The notes: generated by a model not told the origin, from the letters alone. 64,000 nucleotides of DNA from Anoplopoma fimbria (GCF_027596085.1 NC_072452.1:7651790-7715789); one strand, 5' to 3'; shown: positions 35,787 to 48,758, counted from the stretch's first letter. Numbers and translations: made by a program.

Positions 35787-37149
35787 TTTTTCCAAAAAGT
35801 TTTGCTTTTATTTCAACGATAAACCTTATTGAGAAAAGCAAGCAAATGTTTTATCCTTTGTGGATTAATTAAGTTCCATTCTAACTTAAACCAAATAAAA
35901 GATGGTTCTTGAAATCACAGATACACGCTGTGCACTTAAGACTCTTATGGGACACTTGTAGCAGGGACAGAGAGGTATTTCTTTGCCAGATTACAGTTTA
36001 TGTACGTTAGCATGTTCAATGTGTTTCCATTCACATCCCTTTGCAACGGTGGAGCAACGGTGACACTCCATCCTCGTCTTAAACACAACTCTTCTCTCTG
36101 AGTTGCTGTTGTTGCTGACCGGGAACAACTCGCCCTCTTTTTCATATGGGATACTATTGTATACGCTATTGTTACCCTGATTTTGAGCAGGTGTTTTAAG
36201 TGCTGCCGCCACCATTTGAAACTCGCAGTGGCACACACTTCCCCCACTAGGCTATACAGGCCTCTTTTTGAGAGACTTTCAGTCATTGCTGCTTTAGGTT
36301 GCCACAGAATTTAGACAAACTGGACAGTAGACAGTGGTTTGCATGGGATCGGAAGCTGAGTTAAACTCTCACGTTGCATTTACTAAGAGCTACGGGAGCT
36401 CAGGGAAGCGGTGGAAGGCGGTTCTGAACCCCTTGAATTTGAATCAATTGACACACACACACACACTCAGCCGAAGCTTGGTAATCGTGGTAGCACTAGC
36501 ATTACATCTTTTTTTGCCCATGCGGTTGCTGTATGTAGATTTTTAAAACGCAAATTGCATTTACACTTTTAACGATCCATTCACAAGGTGCGTTTACACC
36601 TGTACTTTCATGCATTTCAAGGTGTTAAGAGGGCCATGCTGGTATATCTACATACAAAACTGTTCCACTTACATGAACAGATAAATCAAAGCATTGTGTG
36701 TGACTTTTGCTATTCAAACCACAGTGGGACATGTGACCTCGAGCACCAATTTAAAACGACTACAGCAGTTAATCAGCGCGTTACAGTCCAATTGGTGTCC
36801 CGAAGGATCCTTGATCAGTTTAGTCACCTTCAACACACATTAATTAAATCAGCGTGGCGTCTCACGTATAGCTGGGAAAATAAATGGAATGAACCTTTAA
36901 TCAAGCAGAGGTAAGTCTCTCATTTGTGCATCAAACACATCACGCTTCAAGAGGAACAATTCAAACTTGAGAGAAACCAGATAAGTTCACAGTAGGAATC
37001 AAACGCATCGTTCCCAGAGCCCATCCTCAGTCCTTATCACACCTCCCCTCCTCAATTACAGACGCATTCTTAGATCAGTGCGGACTGACGGCTGCCTAAA
37101 GAAGACAGTGGAATGGACTAGAAGACATCTGGTGTCTAGACCACTCCGC

Positions 37150-37189
37150 CACACACACACACAAACACACACAAACGCATACACACACA
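37150..37189. repeat. interrupted CA tract
   Basis: CA units broken by ACAAAC twice and ACGCAT once. Old and degenerate. Confidence 0.85.
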
Positions 37190-37561
37190 TACAGTGATGT
37201 GACATGCCCTTATTATCCACGACGTCACATCACGCCGGACGCCTGTCAGACTCAGGACTCGACACACAAACAAGCAAAAGGAAATCCTAAAGCGAGACGA
37301 CACCCGCTCGCAATTAAGAGTCGAGGAATTAACCTTAAGCGCGGATGATCTGACCAGGACGTTACAAATATAACCACTCCTACACACCCACACGCGCCGA
37401 ACTCGCATGAGAAATAGACATGTTGGCGCGCACACACAAATGCCTCAAGCACAATCACATTACAACATCCACTCGTGTTAATACTATTCAACATCTCTTT
37501 GTAAACGTGAAATATGAATGGTGTGGACGAGTCATTTTCATGTGTGTGCTTTTGTGTCTAC

Positions 37562-37608
37562 GTGTGTGTGTGTGTGTGTGTACGTGTGTGTGTGTGTGTG
37601 TGTGTGTG
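37562..37608. repeat. (GT)n with one TAC interruption
   Basis: GT run split at about 37,581 by TAC, 47 bp in all. About 390 bp after the CA tract at 37,150 and in the opposite sense. Confidence 0.95.
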
Positions 37609-38619
37609 ATGAGATTAGAATCATCCAGGACATTCATCTATTCTGTAGCTGGTGAGGAGATTGAGTGGGGTTGGGCGATACGATAGCACTTTCACAAAGG
37701 ATTACATTACTCCCTCTCCCGGTTCTCTCGGCCGTACAGTACTCCACCCCTCCCCCCAATCCTCACATTTGATAATGGACACAGCCTGTGTTATGAATTG
37801 AGCTGGTGCTACACTAGATAAAGGATTAAGCCCCACGAAGAAACCGAGCTACGTGCCCTCGAGCATTTGTAGGTGTGTGTTTAAATTATGGAACTTTATC
37901 TTTCTGAGCGGCATTCATCCTCGTGAGCTATGTGAGGAAGGAAGTGTTCCGGGCTAATTATGCAGTTTAGTTGATCTATTGACTAATCTATCCAACCAGG
38001 CAGTCGTCTCATATTGGGCAGGGCAAAGGCAAAAGTCCCCAGTAGGAAGAGCGTGCATGTATCCAAAGGCATAACGTGTTCAGTACAATCGGCGCCATTA
38101 CAGAGGAGATGATTAAATGTATGTTTGAATGCCTGGTGCTGTAGACATAATGATAAGGATAACCATTAGTTAATGAAATAGGTTGCAATCTAGTGCAAGC
38201 TGCTGCCTATTTAATTGCAGTTAGCAGCAGTAGGGATAGATGAATGGAAGGGGGGGGTTTGCTCAGTAACTCTGTGAGAATGTTATGTGTGGCTTTTAGT
38301 GCATTAAATTACTACATGTGATTTAGCATCCAGGATCGGTTGCGAATAAGGTTCTGGAATTCATTTTAAAAAGGTTTACAGTTACAATCCTTTAGATCTT
38401 CATAGAATCAAGCCGCCAACTTTTCATTGTTTTCATGATTCCTTGATATTTGTTCCAGCTTCGATATTGCGTTGTGCACATGGTAAAAAAGCACATTGCA
38501 GGATGTGTGATGTCGGCAAATCGACCGAAAAAACGCAACTTCATTTTCCCCAACTAATCCAGTAATTCACTTTAATTACTTACAGTCTAGGTGGGCTTGC
38601 CTCAGTTTCATAGTGAACC

Positions 38620-38620
<1 letters not shown>

Positions 38621-38699
<79 letters not shown>
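38621..38699. repeat. (TA)39 microsatellite
   Basis: 79 bp of perfect TA, the only long AT-dinucleotide tract here. Self-complementary, so it can extrude as a cruciform. The flanks CATAGTGAACCG and TTTAAACAGGTCGGG are unique. Confidence 0.98.
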
Positions 38700-38702
<3 letters not shown>

Positions 38703-39299
38703 AACAGGTCGGGTCAGCATCCGCCCGGTGGATTCAACCGTGATGGGTAAGGTCAGTGTGGGAGGATCCTCTCTACTGCCGACTGACCCTCAGAGGTCAA
38801 TATTTCTTCATAAATATCGCAAAAAAGAAAAATAATTGCAATGTCTATTTTGGCGCTGCACAAAATTGAAAAAAAACGTACACATATTTGTCTTGGTGGG
38901 TATTTAGAACACAATACATTTTATGACAGAAGTCACCCTACATACAGCTCCATACAAACATTCTAGAGATGTTTTTCAAATTAAGTTGATTGACACAGTG
39001 ATATAATTAACAACTTACTTTCTTACATGAAATGCATTAAAATTGGTTTGAATTCCATGTTATCAATCATGTTGTCATGTTGTGCAGCTTTCTTTGCACA
39101 GCTCATACTGATAAATCATACTATATATGCCACAAGGCCTCACGAGGACACAAGGTCTCACTAAGGACCTCTAATAGCCCAACCACAGTATGTTTCTAAA
39201 GCAAGTCTCATTCACTGCAAATTCCATGCCTATAAAAAAAATAAAAATAAAAAGAAATACTCATGAGAGAGAAGGTCACTGTGTTCACAGGCTGAAGCT

Positions 39300-39347
39300 G
39301 GTCACCAGAGAGACGAGGGAGAGAGAGGGGGAGACGAGGGAGAGAAG
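39300..39347. repeat. GA-rich imperfect minisatellite
   Basis: GAGACGAGGGAGAGA occurs twice in about 45 bp with GAGAGGGG between. Purine-only apart from a few C. Confidence 0.75.
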
Positions 39348-40107
39348 GCTCAATAAACACAGGGAGGCCTTAATGACAAAAGCGTAGGAATCTCAGCCAC
39401 AGTTGACTGTAAATGCTCTCCATTACAATAAATGACTTCATTACAATAAAGATGTGTTCAACCACCCTCTGTGTTTCAACGAGTAGAACTGTGCGACGAT
39501 TCGTTGAAGTGTGCTCAAGTAATGGAGCTTCAGATGCGGCCCGTTGTATTTACACTTATCCTCTCAATGTGCCGGCTCGGAACAAAAAACAAAAGGTTTC
39601 GTACCTGCACAGAGCACCTGATTACGCACACGCAGACGGTTGCATCACCTAGATATGGCCGGTCCCCCGCCTTAGTCTGCTCTTATTAAGACATCGAGGC
39701 TTTTAGCACCTGGCAGCGCTAATCCTATAGCCTTATGCTCACTAGTGCCGGAGCCAAGTGGACTTATGCGCCGGCTCTCTCACTCTGTTTCTCTGCGTGC
39801 GTTTGTGAGCATCAGCGAGCTGTTTGTGATGAATGGACGAGGAGCGAAAGAGGAGCAAAGGGGGGGGAGTGAATGTGAGACGATGCACCGCCGAGGTCAG
39901 TGAGGAGAGAGAAAGAAAAAAAAAAGAGAGAGAGAGGATGAACAAGGGGAGGTAGAGACGAAAAATAGAGAGGACGGGTGTACATGGGGTTGTACGGGTG
40001 TGCGTTGCACATGAGTTGCATACAAAAGCACCGCGTGCACTCTGCTCCTGCGTTTATGTCCTGCTTGTCAGGCATGCAGAGCGCTTGCACGTGCTTGCGT
40101 GGGCACT

Positions 40108-40108
<1 letters not shown>

Positions 40109-40162
<54 letters not shown>
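40109..40162. repeat. (GT)27 microsatellite
   Basis: Perfect 54-bp GT run, followed by TTGCGCGTGCGAGTG, a CG-containing alternating stretch. Confidence 0.98.
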
Positions 40163-40166
<4 letters not shown>

Positions 40167-40299
40167 GCGTGCGAGTGTTTGTGCGTGCATGCGTGTGCAA
40201 GGCCGAGGTAGGTTAAACTTGTACTCGTGAAGTGTTCCCAGAAGAGATTAATCATCCTGTGCTGGAATGCAGCATCGTGGTCATAAATCATCACCTGAC

Positions 40300-40341
40300 C
40301 TCTCTCTCTCTCTCTCCCTCTCTCTCCCTCTCTCTCTCTCT
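40300..40341. repeat. (CT)n with CCCT interruptions
   Basis: 42-bp CT-rich run. The AG that would make it a splice acceptor is absent nearby. Confidence 0.93.
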
Positions 40342-41886
40342 GCCACTCGTAGCGGTGGAGTCAGGGTAAAATGAGTGTCATTGCATATCTGCAGTAAACA
40401 AACAGCCAGCAGCCTTGACAGAAGCGTGAAAGGTAGAGAAAGGGGAGAGCTACCTATCAAATACCAGGGTCCACTCTACGGAAGCCTGTTAATGACCAAA
40501 CCATGGACAGAATAAAATAAAAATAAATATCTATATCGAGATTTGAGAGGAGACCCAGAAACCAAAAGCTGTAGGTCAAGAAGATGTTACATGTGAACTG
40601 AACCTGAGAATATTGTAAAAGTCTATATCTTTTACCAGACAAATCCTGTGAAAAGTCCAGCAGAGTAACATTAATTAACACCATTTTAAAATCTTCAATA
40701 AGAGAATATTTTGAATAATTTATAGAATTTCAACATGTTGTAACTATAGGATGGTAATTTTAAATATATTACTGCATGGTTAGGTAACTGATGATGTACA
40801 GCAACTGGTCATTATTGGGTGAGCAGGACTTGAATCACCCAGGCATTTTGTCAATAGTGCACATTATTCTGCTTATTACAAGTCTACTTATTAAAAACAA
40901 TAATTTAACTCAAATATTGATTTTGAATTTATTTTATTGATTTAAAATTATTTTACTGCTTCCTCTCGCCAAGTCCTCTTGTGTGACGTACGGAGATCAG
41001 AACTGCGTCCATAGCAACACTCTGTTATTCATAGCACAGTCTGCTATAAGGAAATGATATGATGCAATGATTATGCAGTAACTGACCAGGATCAAATCAG
41101 GATTAAGTTTAGATCACTAATCTAATTATTGGGCTGTTACGGGACACTGTTTGCTTGTATGAAGTCAGATGAGCTACATGTCCATCTACCACCCGCATCG
41201 CTACACCTTTACATTACAGCCGGAAAGGACAAATGGACAAAAGAACAGTTTTATTATTAGTCCTCTATAATAGAGATAATCTATTATTGTGGGGGTAGCT
41301 ACTACTCTGCATCATAGCAGCGACTGTGGTTCAGACAGCTGCTAGTCAAATGTTCAAGTGCAGGTGGGAGCTAAGAGAAGCTGCTGAACAAATTTGTGAG
41401 TTTGTCCACTGATTTCAGTGGGAAGCCAGCTGGAAGTCAATGCTACACTGAGCCTTTTTGAAGCTCAGGTAGAAGAAAAAAGAACAGGAAATTGATTTTT
41501 GTAATATTAAAAATTCAACAAGCCAGTTTCATTACTTTTCTGGGCCTATTCCCTTTCCCCTTGTGGAGTGGGAAAATATCAGTTTATTAAATTACTTCTC
41601 TGAAAAGTCTCTGGGGAGGCCATCTTAACTCACGTCCTCCTTCACAAGGCCATTTTAGACTGTAACTAGGCATGTCTGCTTACCAAGAGAGAAAAAAGAG
41701 AGAGAAGGGGCTACGCAATGGAGGGGGTGAAGGGATACTAAATTTCCTGAATTCATTTGCTGCAGAGAGTTTGTGGTGATTTCATTGGCTGCGAAAAGGC
41801 ACGGAATTGAATGATCCCACAAATCAAGTGTAGGGGAGTTACAGTACAGTAGATGGAGAAACCACAGTTATTCCGAACTGGAATTG

Positions 41887-41887
<1 letters not shown>

Positions 41888-41967
<80 letters not shown>
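41888..41967. repeat. (TG)40 microsatellite
   Basis: Perfect 80-bp TG run. Confidence 0.98.
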
Positions 41968-41969
<2 letters not shown>

Positions 41970-42626
41970 TGGATGTGTCCATTAGCTGGTGTGTCTTTGA
42001 CTAGTAAGGTTTACTCCAGACCCTTATGCAACCCTTAGCTGAAGTATTCTTAGAAATGCAAAAGGCCGAGGACATTAAACAAGGTCACCGGCGCAAAAGA
42101 TCCTCAAGCATCATCAGAGGTTTGCTCAACTGCATGTTCAGTCTGAAGGAGCGAAGGCGTCAGGGCTTGACTGGGTCTTTACAGGGTAAACGATGACTCG
42201 GCAGTGTCTTGGGCATGACTCAACCGGCAACACCTTCCTCTTAAGGGCAGCGAGTGGACAGGCTTACCACTGTATTTCTCGCAGACAGAGAGAAGAAGCA
42301 GGAGAAGTTTATCATTTGTATTGCAGACTACTCATCTCTCCACACGGATGGGAATTAGTTGAATAAGAAAAAGTCTGCACTGCGGGGCCAACAGACTTTT
42401 AATATAAGGTAGCTCTGCAACGGCAGCCAAGAAATTCACTTTGACTCACTGTGGCCTGGGAAGGGCTCGACGGGTGATGTGCTCGCTTTTGCATCTTCAA
42501 TGGGAGCAAAATGACTTGACAAGGAGCTCCGCCTTAGTTTGCACCCCAGCAGACGTCCTCTCAACTGACAGACGACACACATCACTCATAAGGCCGTTAG
42601 GATTGCAATCAGAAAGAAAATATATG

Positions 42627-43369
42627 GCTTTATTTATAATTTTCTTGATTAATTATTTAGTCTAAGAATGGCCAAGAAATTGTGAAAAATTCTAAGATGA
42701 TGTCTTCAGATTGCTTGTTTGAACCAAGCATCAGTTAAAGCCCACAAAATATTCAGTTAACTATCACATGTGATGAAGAAAAAGCATCAAAACATCTCAT
42801 ATGAGAAGCTGAAACCAGAACACGTTTGACAGTTTGGCATGAAAAACGATTGAAACAGTTAATCAAAATACTTGCATATTCATTTTCGATTCATCAACTT
42901 ACATTTTTGAATTCTAGCCGTCACCAATCTTTCTCTCCCCTCAATAATCCACTGAAATGAGTTACTGAAGACCTCACACCATGTCGTCCAAGCTTTATTT
43001 ATTATTTTCTTGATGAATTATTAAGTCTTAAAATGGGCAGATTATTGTGAAAAAATCCCACAAAGTCCAAGAATACGTCCTCAGATTGCTTGTTTGATCC
43101 AAGCATCAGTTCAAACTCACAACATATTCAGTTAGCTATCATATATGATGAAGAAAAAGCATCAGATCAGCTTATATGAGAAGCTGAAATCGAAACACGT
43201 TTGACAGTTTGGCATGAAAAACGATAGAAACAGTTAATCAAAATACTTGCAGATTAATTTTCGATTCATCGGCTCACCTTTTTGAGCTCTAGCTGTCACC
43301 AGTCTTTCTCTCATCTAAATAATCCACTGAAATCAGTTCCTGACAACATCACACCATGTCGTCCAAGCT
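42627..43369 (+). mobile_element. tandem duplication of a family A repeat (two copies, period about 365-375 bp)
   Basis: Copy 1 runs 42,627-42,993 and copy 2 runs 42,992-43,369. Both start GCTTTATTTAT and end CACCATGTCGTCCAAGC, sharing GATTGCTTGTTTGA, ATGATGAAGAAAAAGCATCA, CACGTTTGACAGTTTGGCAT and CAGTTAATCAAAATACTTGC. About 85-90% alike by eye, with a small insertion in copy 2 near 43,058. Shared words with the copy at 3343 (for example ATTCAGTTA, AGATTAATTTTCGATT) place it in the same fish repeat family. No open frame. Confidence 0.85.
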
Positions 43370-43681
43370 AAAAGACTTGTAGCCATTCTCCACGAGTGCA
43401 TGTGCAAAGTAGGCACGTGAGTTAGAGACTTTGTTTCTCCTCAACTTAAATGTATCCAGGAAACCCGCGACAGAGGGCCACGAGCGTGCTAGGCGGATGA
43501 GTTAAAACCAGTCGGTCAGCTGTCAGACAGATGTAGTGAATATCATCCCACTCTGCCATCACTCCCAACACAACAAAAAAAAACACCCCACAGGATCCAC
43601 GAGCATGGTAATCCAAGATGAAGGCTGTTCTCTGTAAGCGTCCCTTTCTCTAAAGCACAGCGAATGCCGCATGTCACACGC

Positions 43682-43782
<101 letters not shown>

Positions 43783-46240
43783 TCGCACCACATTGGGCAC
43801 TGCGGTCTGAGCCACAGCGCCTTGAAAAGAGAACTATCGGCCATTGAGGTCACCAAGAGTGTGCAGAAAAATAGCAGAAAACCAAACAACAAACTGACAA
43901 TACTCGGATGTGTAGAAATCTGACAGCTGGGGCCGATGCAGGAATGCATAAAGACTCGGTAGCGTCTGCTAAACGCTGGCTCCAAAACTGTCAGACCATT
44001 ATGATGCCTATTCAAAATTGTTTTCACATTTGGTTAGAGTCTCACTGGCTAATTCTACGACTAATATGTGTCTTGGCGGCGATTTCAGAGAATCGTTGTT
44101 CCAATAAAGAGACACCTAGGGCTCTATTTTGGCGGCAGTGTATTACACGCTATGATCCACTGTGTTTACCTTGATTAAATCACGCACAACCAGCAGGCTG
44201 CCACAAAGTAACCAGACAGAATCCTCTGCACTCTTTTTTTCCCTCTCAAACCCTGGCTTGCAGGGAGGCAGCCATTTTTAATATATCAATACATTACCAT
44301 TGTGCTAAGATGTGATTTATGCAAATTTATGACAAATTGTTAAAGTAAAAAGCCAACAACTATTGTGCATTTACGGGAGCGGTGGAAGTAATATGTCGCA
44401 TTTAAATAAAAACGGATTTAATTCAACCATAAACTTCTTTTTAGTTTCATTTTTATCATAACCAAAGTCACAATTCTTCGGAAAACTAAAGGAGATGTCA
44501 TCAACCATTTTCTTTTTACACCTTGTGGTTTCCTACCATCAACCCACCAATTAATCAATTACTGTGATTAATGTAATTTGCTCCTTCATCAGCAAGTCTT
44601 TGTAATCTTAGCCTCTCGAGAAAACCACAGCGTGCCATTCAATATTGTCTAGGCAAGCTCCCCGAAGGAGCACAATTAATGTTGAAATGTTGAAATATGA
44701 AGCTGAGAGGACAATGAAGCGTGAATGAATCAAGCTGAGGACCAGACAGCCAGAGCAGGGGGAGATGTGGAGGGTGATGGTGAGCAGTGCACAACTGGTT
44801 AGCAGAAACGAGGAGGGGAAAGTGGGATTGGCCTTTCTGTCACTGTTGTATCTCGAGCCAACCACAAGCTGCTCCACAGGGGGCCAAACCAGGACAGCGT
44901 AATACCAATGAAACCATTCCTGCAGCAGTTTTCTTCTCTAGATCTGGATTTATGACACTGTGTTGATTGCATTGTTGGCTCGAAAAAAAATAATAAAAAA
45001 AATAAGCCATGAGCTTGTGAAGTAGCTGAGAGGGTATAGCAGGACGGACAGAGCAGCCCCGTAATAGAGCTAAGCTAGTATTTTTCTATTTACCGACGTA
45101 CGCTGACAATTACAGCAGCAGTATAAACAATGTCACCCCCTTCGCCGTATTCTGTCACAAAGACCATCATTGTTTTCGCCCGCCTCTCCTCTCTCTAAAA
45201 GGTCAGCGTTCTTAGTTAATCAGCAGCGACAAGAGGTTGTTTCTGCTTCCATTACCACCTATCCTGTTCTGTCCCCAATGATGAGATGTTAAGGTCTAAT
45301 GTACCGTGTGACAGCAGCGTTTGCACACAAAAAAAAAAGATTTTACTAGATAAAATAAGAATGCCCTCAACTCTATTTAACACTGAATCATTCAAGACCT
45401 GCTTGTGAAAATGGCTCGAATAACAAACCAAAGGAAAAATACATAAACAATGGAGGTTTTAAGCTGGAGGTGCGTACATCTGCTGGGGATGATTGGATGC
45501 TTTATCCTTTACAGGGTTTGCTTGGAAAACTGAAAAATCTAAACATAGCCCCCGAGACTAAATCTGAGGGATTTAAAGTGTTTTAAAGCTTGCTAATGTT
45601 GCTGTGGTTATGGCTATGGAAGGACTGAAAAAAACATTAACGCCGGGCAGCACAAAAGTTGTTTTCAAATCCAGACCAGTCAACACATGGAAACAGCACA
45701 AAGCCTGCAAATAGCACTTCACAGCCTCTCAGGTAATTATACCTGAGAGACGTACGGTTTAAGCAGCTTTTTGTTATCAAATCAGTTAACATGCTGCATA
45801 GCAGTCTCCATTGACACGATCTAAAACAATCGACACAATGGTGCCCATTATGCGTTTTGAAAGCGACTTTTGGCTCGGAATCCGGCGACGGAATTGCAGT
45901 GGCCGAGCGTCAAACATGCAGCCCACTGTGCTGGTTCATTATCTAACACTGAGTGGGTTCTGAATTGGTTGGGAAGGACAAAATGTAATAACCGGCCGCT
46001 CAGCACCAATACGGGTCGCTACTGTAGTTTGAAAATGGCATAAGTGAAATAGGACCCTCGAGGTCTTCTAATGCCAGTGTCCATGTGTTTGTGGGCGTGA
46101 ATGTGGACATTGCTATCTGCGGGGGGGGTGTCACATGGGACATCGCTGACCTCTGGTCAGCCCCGCAGCCCCTCCGGCCTGTGTTTGTTTTTTTCGCGCG
46201 TGCGCATGCATTACGGTTATTGTGTGAAGCCTTCAGTCTT

Positions 46241-46254
46241 TAATCCCCTAATCT
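46241..46254 (+). promoter_or_regulatory. paired bicoid-type homeodomain sites
   Basis: TAATCC (46,241-46,246) and TAATCT (46,249-46,254) are separated by 2 bp, as in OTX/PITX/GSC-type sites. Unique flanks. Binding is inferred only. Confidence 0.3.
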
Positions 46255-46313
46255 GCTGAACCCTGGAAATCACTGCAGTCATCTGTCAGCTGGGTCAGAG
46301 CGGGCTACAACGC

Positions 46314-46316
<3 letters not shown>

Positions 46317-46393
<77 letters not shown>
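46317..46393. repeat. (CA)38 microsatellite
   Basis: Perfect 77-bp CA run; first of four long dinucleotide tracts in 1.43 kb ahead of the GC-rich island. Confidence 0.98.
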
Positions 46394-46395
<2 letters not shown>

Positions 46396-46747
46396 AATGA
46401 TGGTCATTTATTCAACAGGGCCAGCCTCATTTCAGTCTAATGAAGATTGATGCTGCTCTCTCCAGGCCTCACAGGTGTCGCAGTAAAATGTATAAATACG
46501 TAACCCACATAGAGGAGGGGGGGGGGAGAGAGAGAGGGAGGGGGTACGGAGATGGATCAACAGGAAGAGACTCACTCTCTCATCATATTCACGTCCGACT
46601 AAACAAAATATGCAGCAAAAGTTGTCTAAAAGTCAATATACACCATATCTCCATGGAAACGGCACAGAGTTAATCCTGTCGGGTAGTGGTGAAGGTCCAA
46701 CAAGGACACGGACTCAGACCCTTGAGTGGAGTCTAAACCTCTCAGGC

Positions 46748-46749
<2 letters not shown>

Positions 46750-46843
<94 letters not shown>
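46750..46843. repeat. (GT)47 microsatellite
   Basis: Perfect 94-bp GT run, opposite in sense to the CA run 357 bp before it. Confidence 0.98.
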
Positions 46844-46845
<2 letters not shown>

Positions 46846-47009
46846 GTGCCAATCGGGACACCCTGAGGGCTTGTCTGGAGATTGCGGTTGACACAGCCTG
46901 CTGCTGTCCAGTGTGAGCTCCTATTAGCACTTAAGACCGCGGCTCGCTACACATATGCACAAACACAAACACTCCGGTCGGAATGATTAATCTTGGCAGG
47001 TTAAAGGCC

Positions 47010-47012
<3 letters not shown>

Positions 47013-47045
<33 letters not shown>
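47013..47045. repeat. (GT)16 microsatellite
   Basis: 33-bp GT run beginning in ACGTGTG. Confidence 0.97.
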
Positions 47046-47046
<1 letters not shown>

Positions 47047-47683
47047 ACTGCTAGAGCACACAATGCGCACACGTTTCCGTATGGGTGTACTCAAGTGTGT
47101 GTCAGTAGAGATCGAGGGCTTCACTTTTCTTATTTACATGCCCCTGTCAAGAAGCTCAAGACGGAGGGATGGAAAGTGGGAGAGGGATCAAAAGAGCGTG
47201 AGAGATCACACGGATGCAGGCAGCCTTGAAGAGAGCTAAAAGGTGGAGGAGGAGATGGAAGGGCCACTGAGAGAAAACGGCGGCGGTTAAGAGTGAAGCG
47301 CGACTCTCGGTGGGTCGTCTCGTCCTCGCTATCCGCGTGGCATCTGTGTGCATTTTTTCCGTGTCATAAGGTGCCGACGACTGCCAGTCTCTGGGATCTA
47401 CAGCTGGTGTGTGGGCCTCCAAACCCCCCTTGACACCCGTATTTGATACACAACTGACTTCAAAAGTTTTTCATTGCAAGCATATGGCATCGGATCCTTA
47501 ACTAAGAGCCACGCTCGTGCCCAATGAACATTCGTCCCTGAGTGAACTACTGCTTCCTGCAGTGTTGATGTGTCCTCACTGCAGCTCGAGGGAAGCCAGC
47601 TGGGCTGTGGCTTCCAGTGTCTCTGTGTCCCCACAAAAAAAAAAAAACACAGAGCATGGCAGCAGAGGAGAGATATTAACATT

Positions 47684-47686
<3 letters not shown>

Positions 47687-47751
<65 letters not shown>
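47687..47751. repeat. (CA)32 microsatellite
   Basis: Perfect 65-bp CA run, about 170 bp before the GC-rich island begins. Confidence 0.98.
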
Positions 47752-47754
<3 letters not shown>

Positions 47755-48588
47755 TACACTGCTTGGATCTTTGATTTAGCCATCTATAAAGCACAATGCT
47801 ATGCATTATTTTCGACTCCAATACATAGCAGCATGTGAGCGTGTTGAGGTAAAATATTCATGAATACACACACTAGGAAAAAAAAAAGAAGGAGAAAAAA
47901 AGAAAAAAAAGTGTTTTTGAGAATGTGGAGCTGTGGGGGGGCAGGGGGACGTGCGGACGCGCCGCGGCGACGCAGAGCTCGCCACCGTTCGAGCGGCAAT
48001 GACAGGTCAACCAGCCAATTAAAGCGCAGAACTAACTCCATCTTTGTCATGATGACGAGAAAAAAGGGCTTCGGAGGGCGAACTCACTTACTCACGCATG
48101 TACGGAGAGCGACGAGGGGAGAGGAGGGGGGGCTCCTGCGTCGGGAGCTAAAGGTTACAGCCGAGCGTCTGCGCCACCTTGACCCCTTTAGGAAGAGAAC
48201 AGAGCAACCAAGACACATAAAGCCCATAATGACAACGCTTGTGTTGCCGTGCAGATGTGTGCAAACCCCCCCTCTCTCTCTCTAACCACACTCCTCCATA
48301 GCTACGCACACAGAAGGTCACCCCCCTGCACAGGAACAGCTGGACGGCAGGACACCATCGACGGGCACCGCGGTCACGAGAAAAGAGAGCCTCCGTCTGA
48401 CCGACCGACTAACCGGTCAAACAGGTGCAAGCTCACGGGAGGGACCAGACACGGTTCCTACCGATGAGAGACAGCTCAATGTCACCCCCCCCGGTCCTAT
48501 TCTGGCCACTGCTTTGCGCACATGTTGGCGTTTGTGGTGTCAGATGATGGTGCGTAAACACAACACAATCATTTGAACTAATCACATA

Positions 48589-48637
48589 CCTTTTTCTTTT
48601 CTTTTCTTTTTTTCTCTCTCTCTCTCTTTTGCTCCAG
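48589..48637 (+). other. polypyrimidine tract ending in CAG (acceptor-like)
   Basis: About 45 nt of T/C (TTTTC repeats, then (CT)n, then TTTTG) lead to GCTCCAG at 48,631-48,637, followed by ATATGTGCGGCGC. By composition this is the best acceptor-like site in the window. Simple-repeat origin would explain it equally well. Confidence 0.4.
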
Positions 48638-48676
48638 ATATGTGCGGCGCTCACTGCATAATCCTCCTTCTTCAAC

Positions 48677-48693
48677 TTTTTTTTTTTTTTTTT
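48677..48693. repeat. T17 homopolymer
   Basis: Seventeen T between TTCAAC and GGCGCTCC. It makes the overlapping + strand frame spuriously Phe-rich. Confidence 0.93.
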
Positions 48694-48758
48694 GGCGCTC
48701 CGATGGAAACAGTCCGCAGCTACTTGACACTTTGTTTCATTGCCATACTTTTCATCTG

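Larger units (their letters stand above)
33252..38620. other. gene-free DNA, largely AT-rich and unique
   Basis: Short CA runs at 34,095-34,112 and 36,451-36,466. 34,430-35,340 and 35,800-36,300 hold nothing I recognise. 37,920-38,230 is unique with GCTAATTATGCAG and GATGATTAAATG, a possible conserved element. No exon. Confidence 0.6.
38700..42626. other. gene-free DNA
   Basis: 38,840-39,200 and 40,480-41,200 are AT-rich and unremarkable. 39,740-39,960 is GA-rich. Small symmetrical CTCTATAATAGAG near 41,262. Reading frames near 39.4-40.3 kb are CA/GT-driven or short. No exon. Confidence 0.62.
46394..47919. other. gene-free DNA between microsatellites
   Basis: A G9 run starts at about 46,518, then a GA-rich stretch to about 46,545. 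A11-12 near 47,636. Unique pieces at 46,850-47,010 and 47,050-47,680 show no exon. A/G-rich at 47,876-47,912 (GAAAAAAAGAAAAAAAAG-like). Confidence 0.62.

Noticed and set aside
38621..38699. Replication origin or centromere-type AT element
   Set aside because: It is a pure TA microsatellite with no accompanying conserved motifs.
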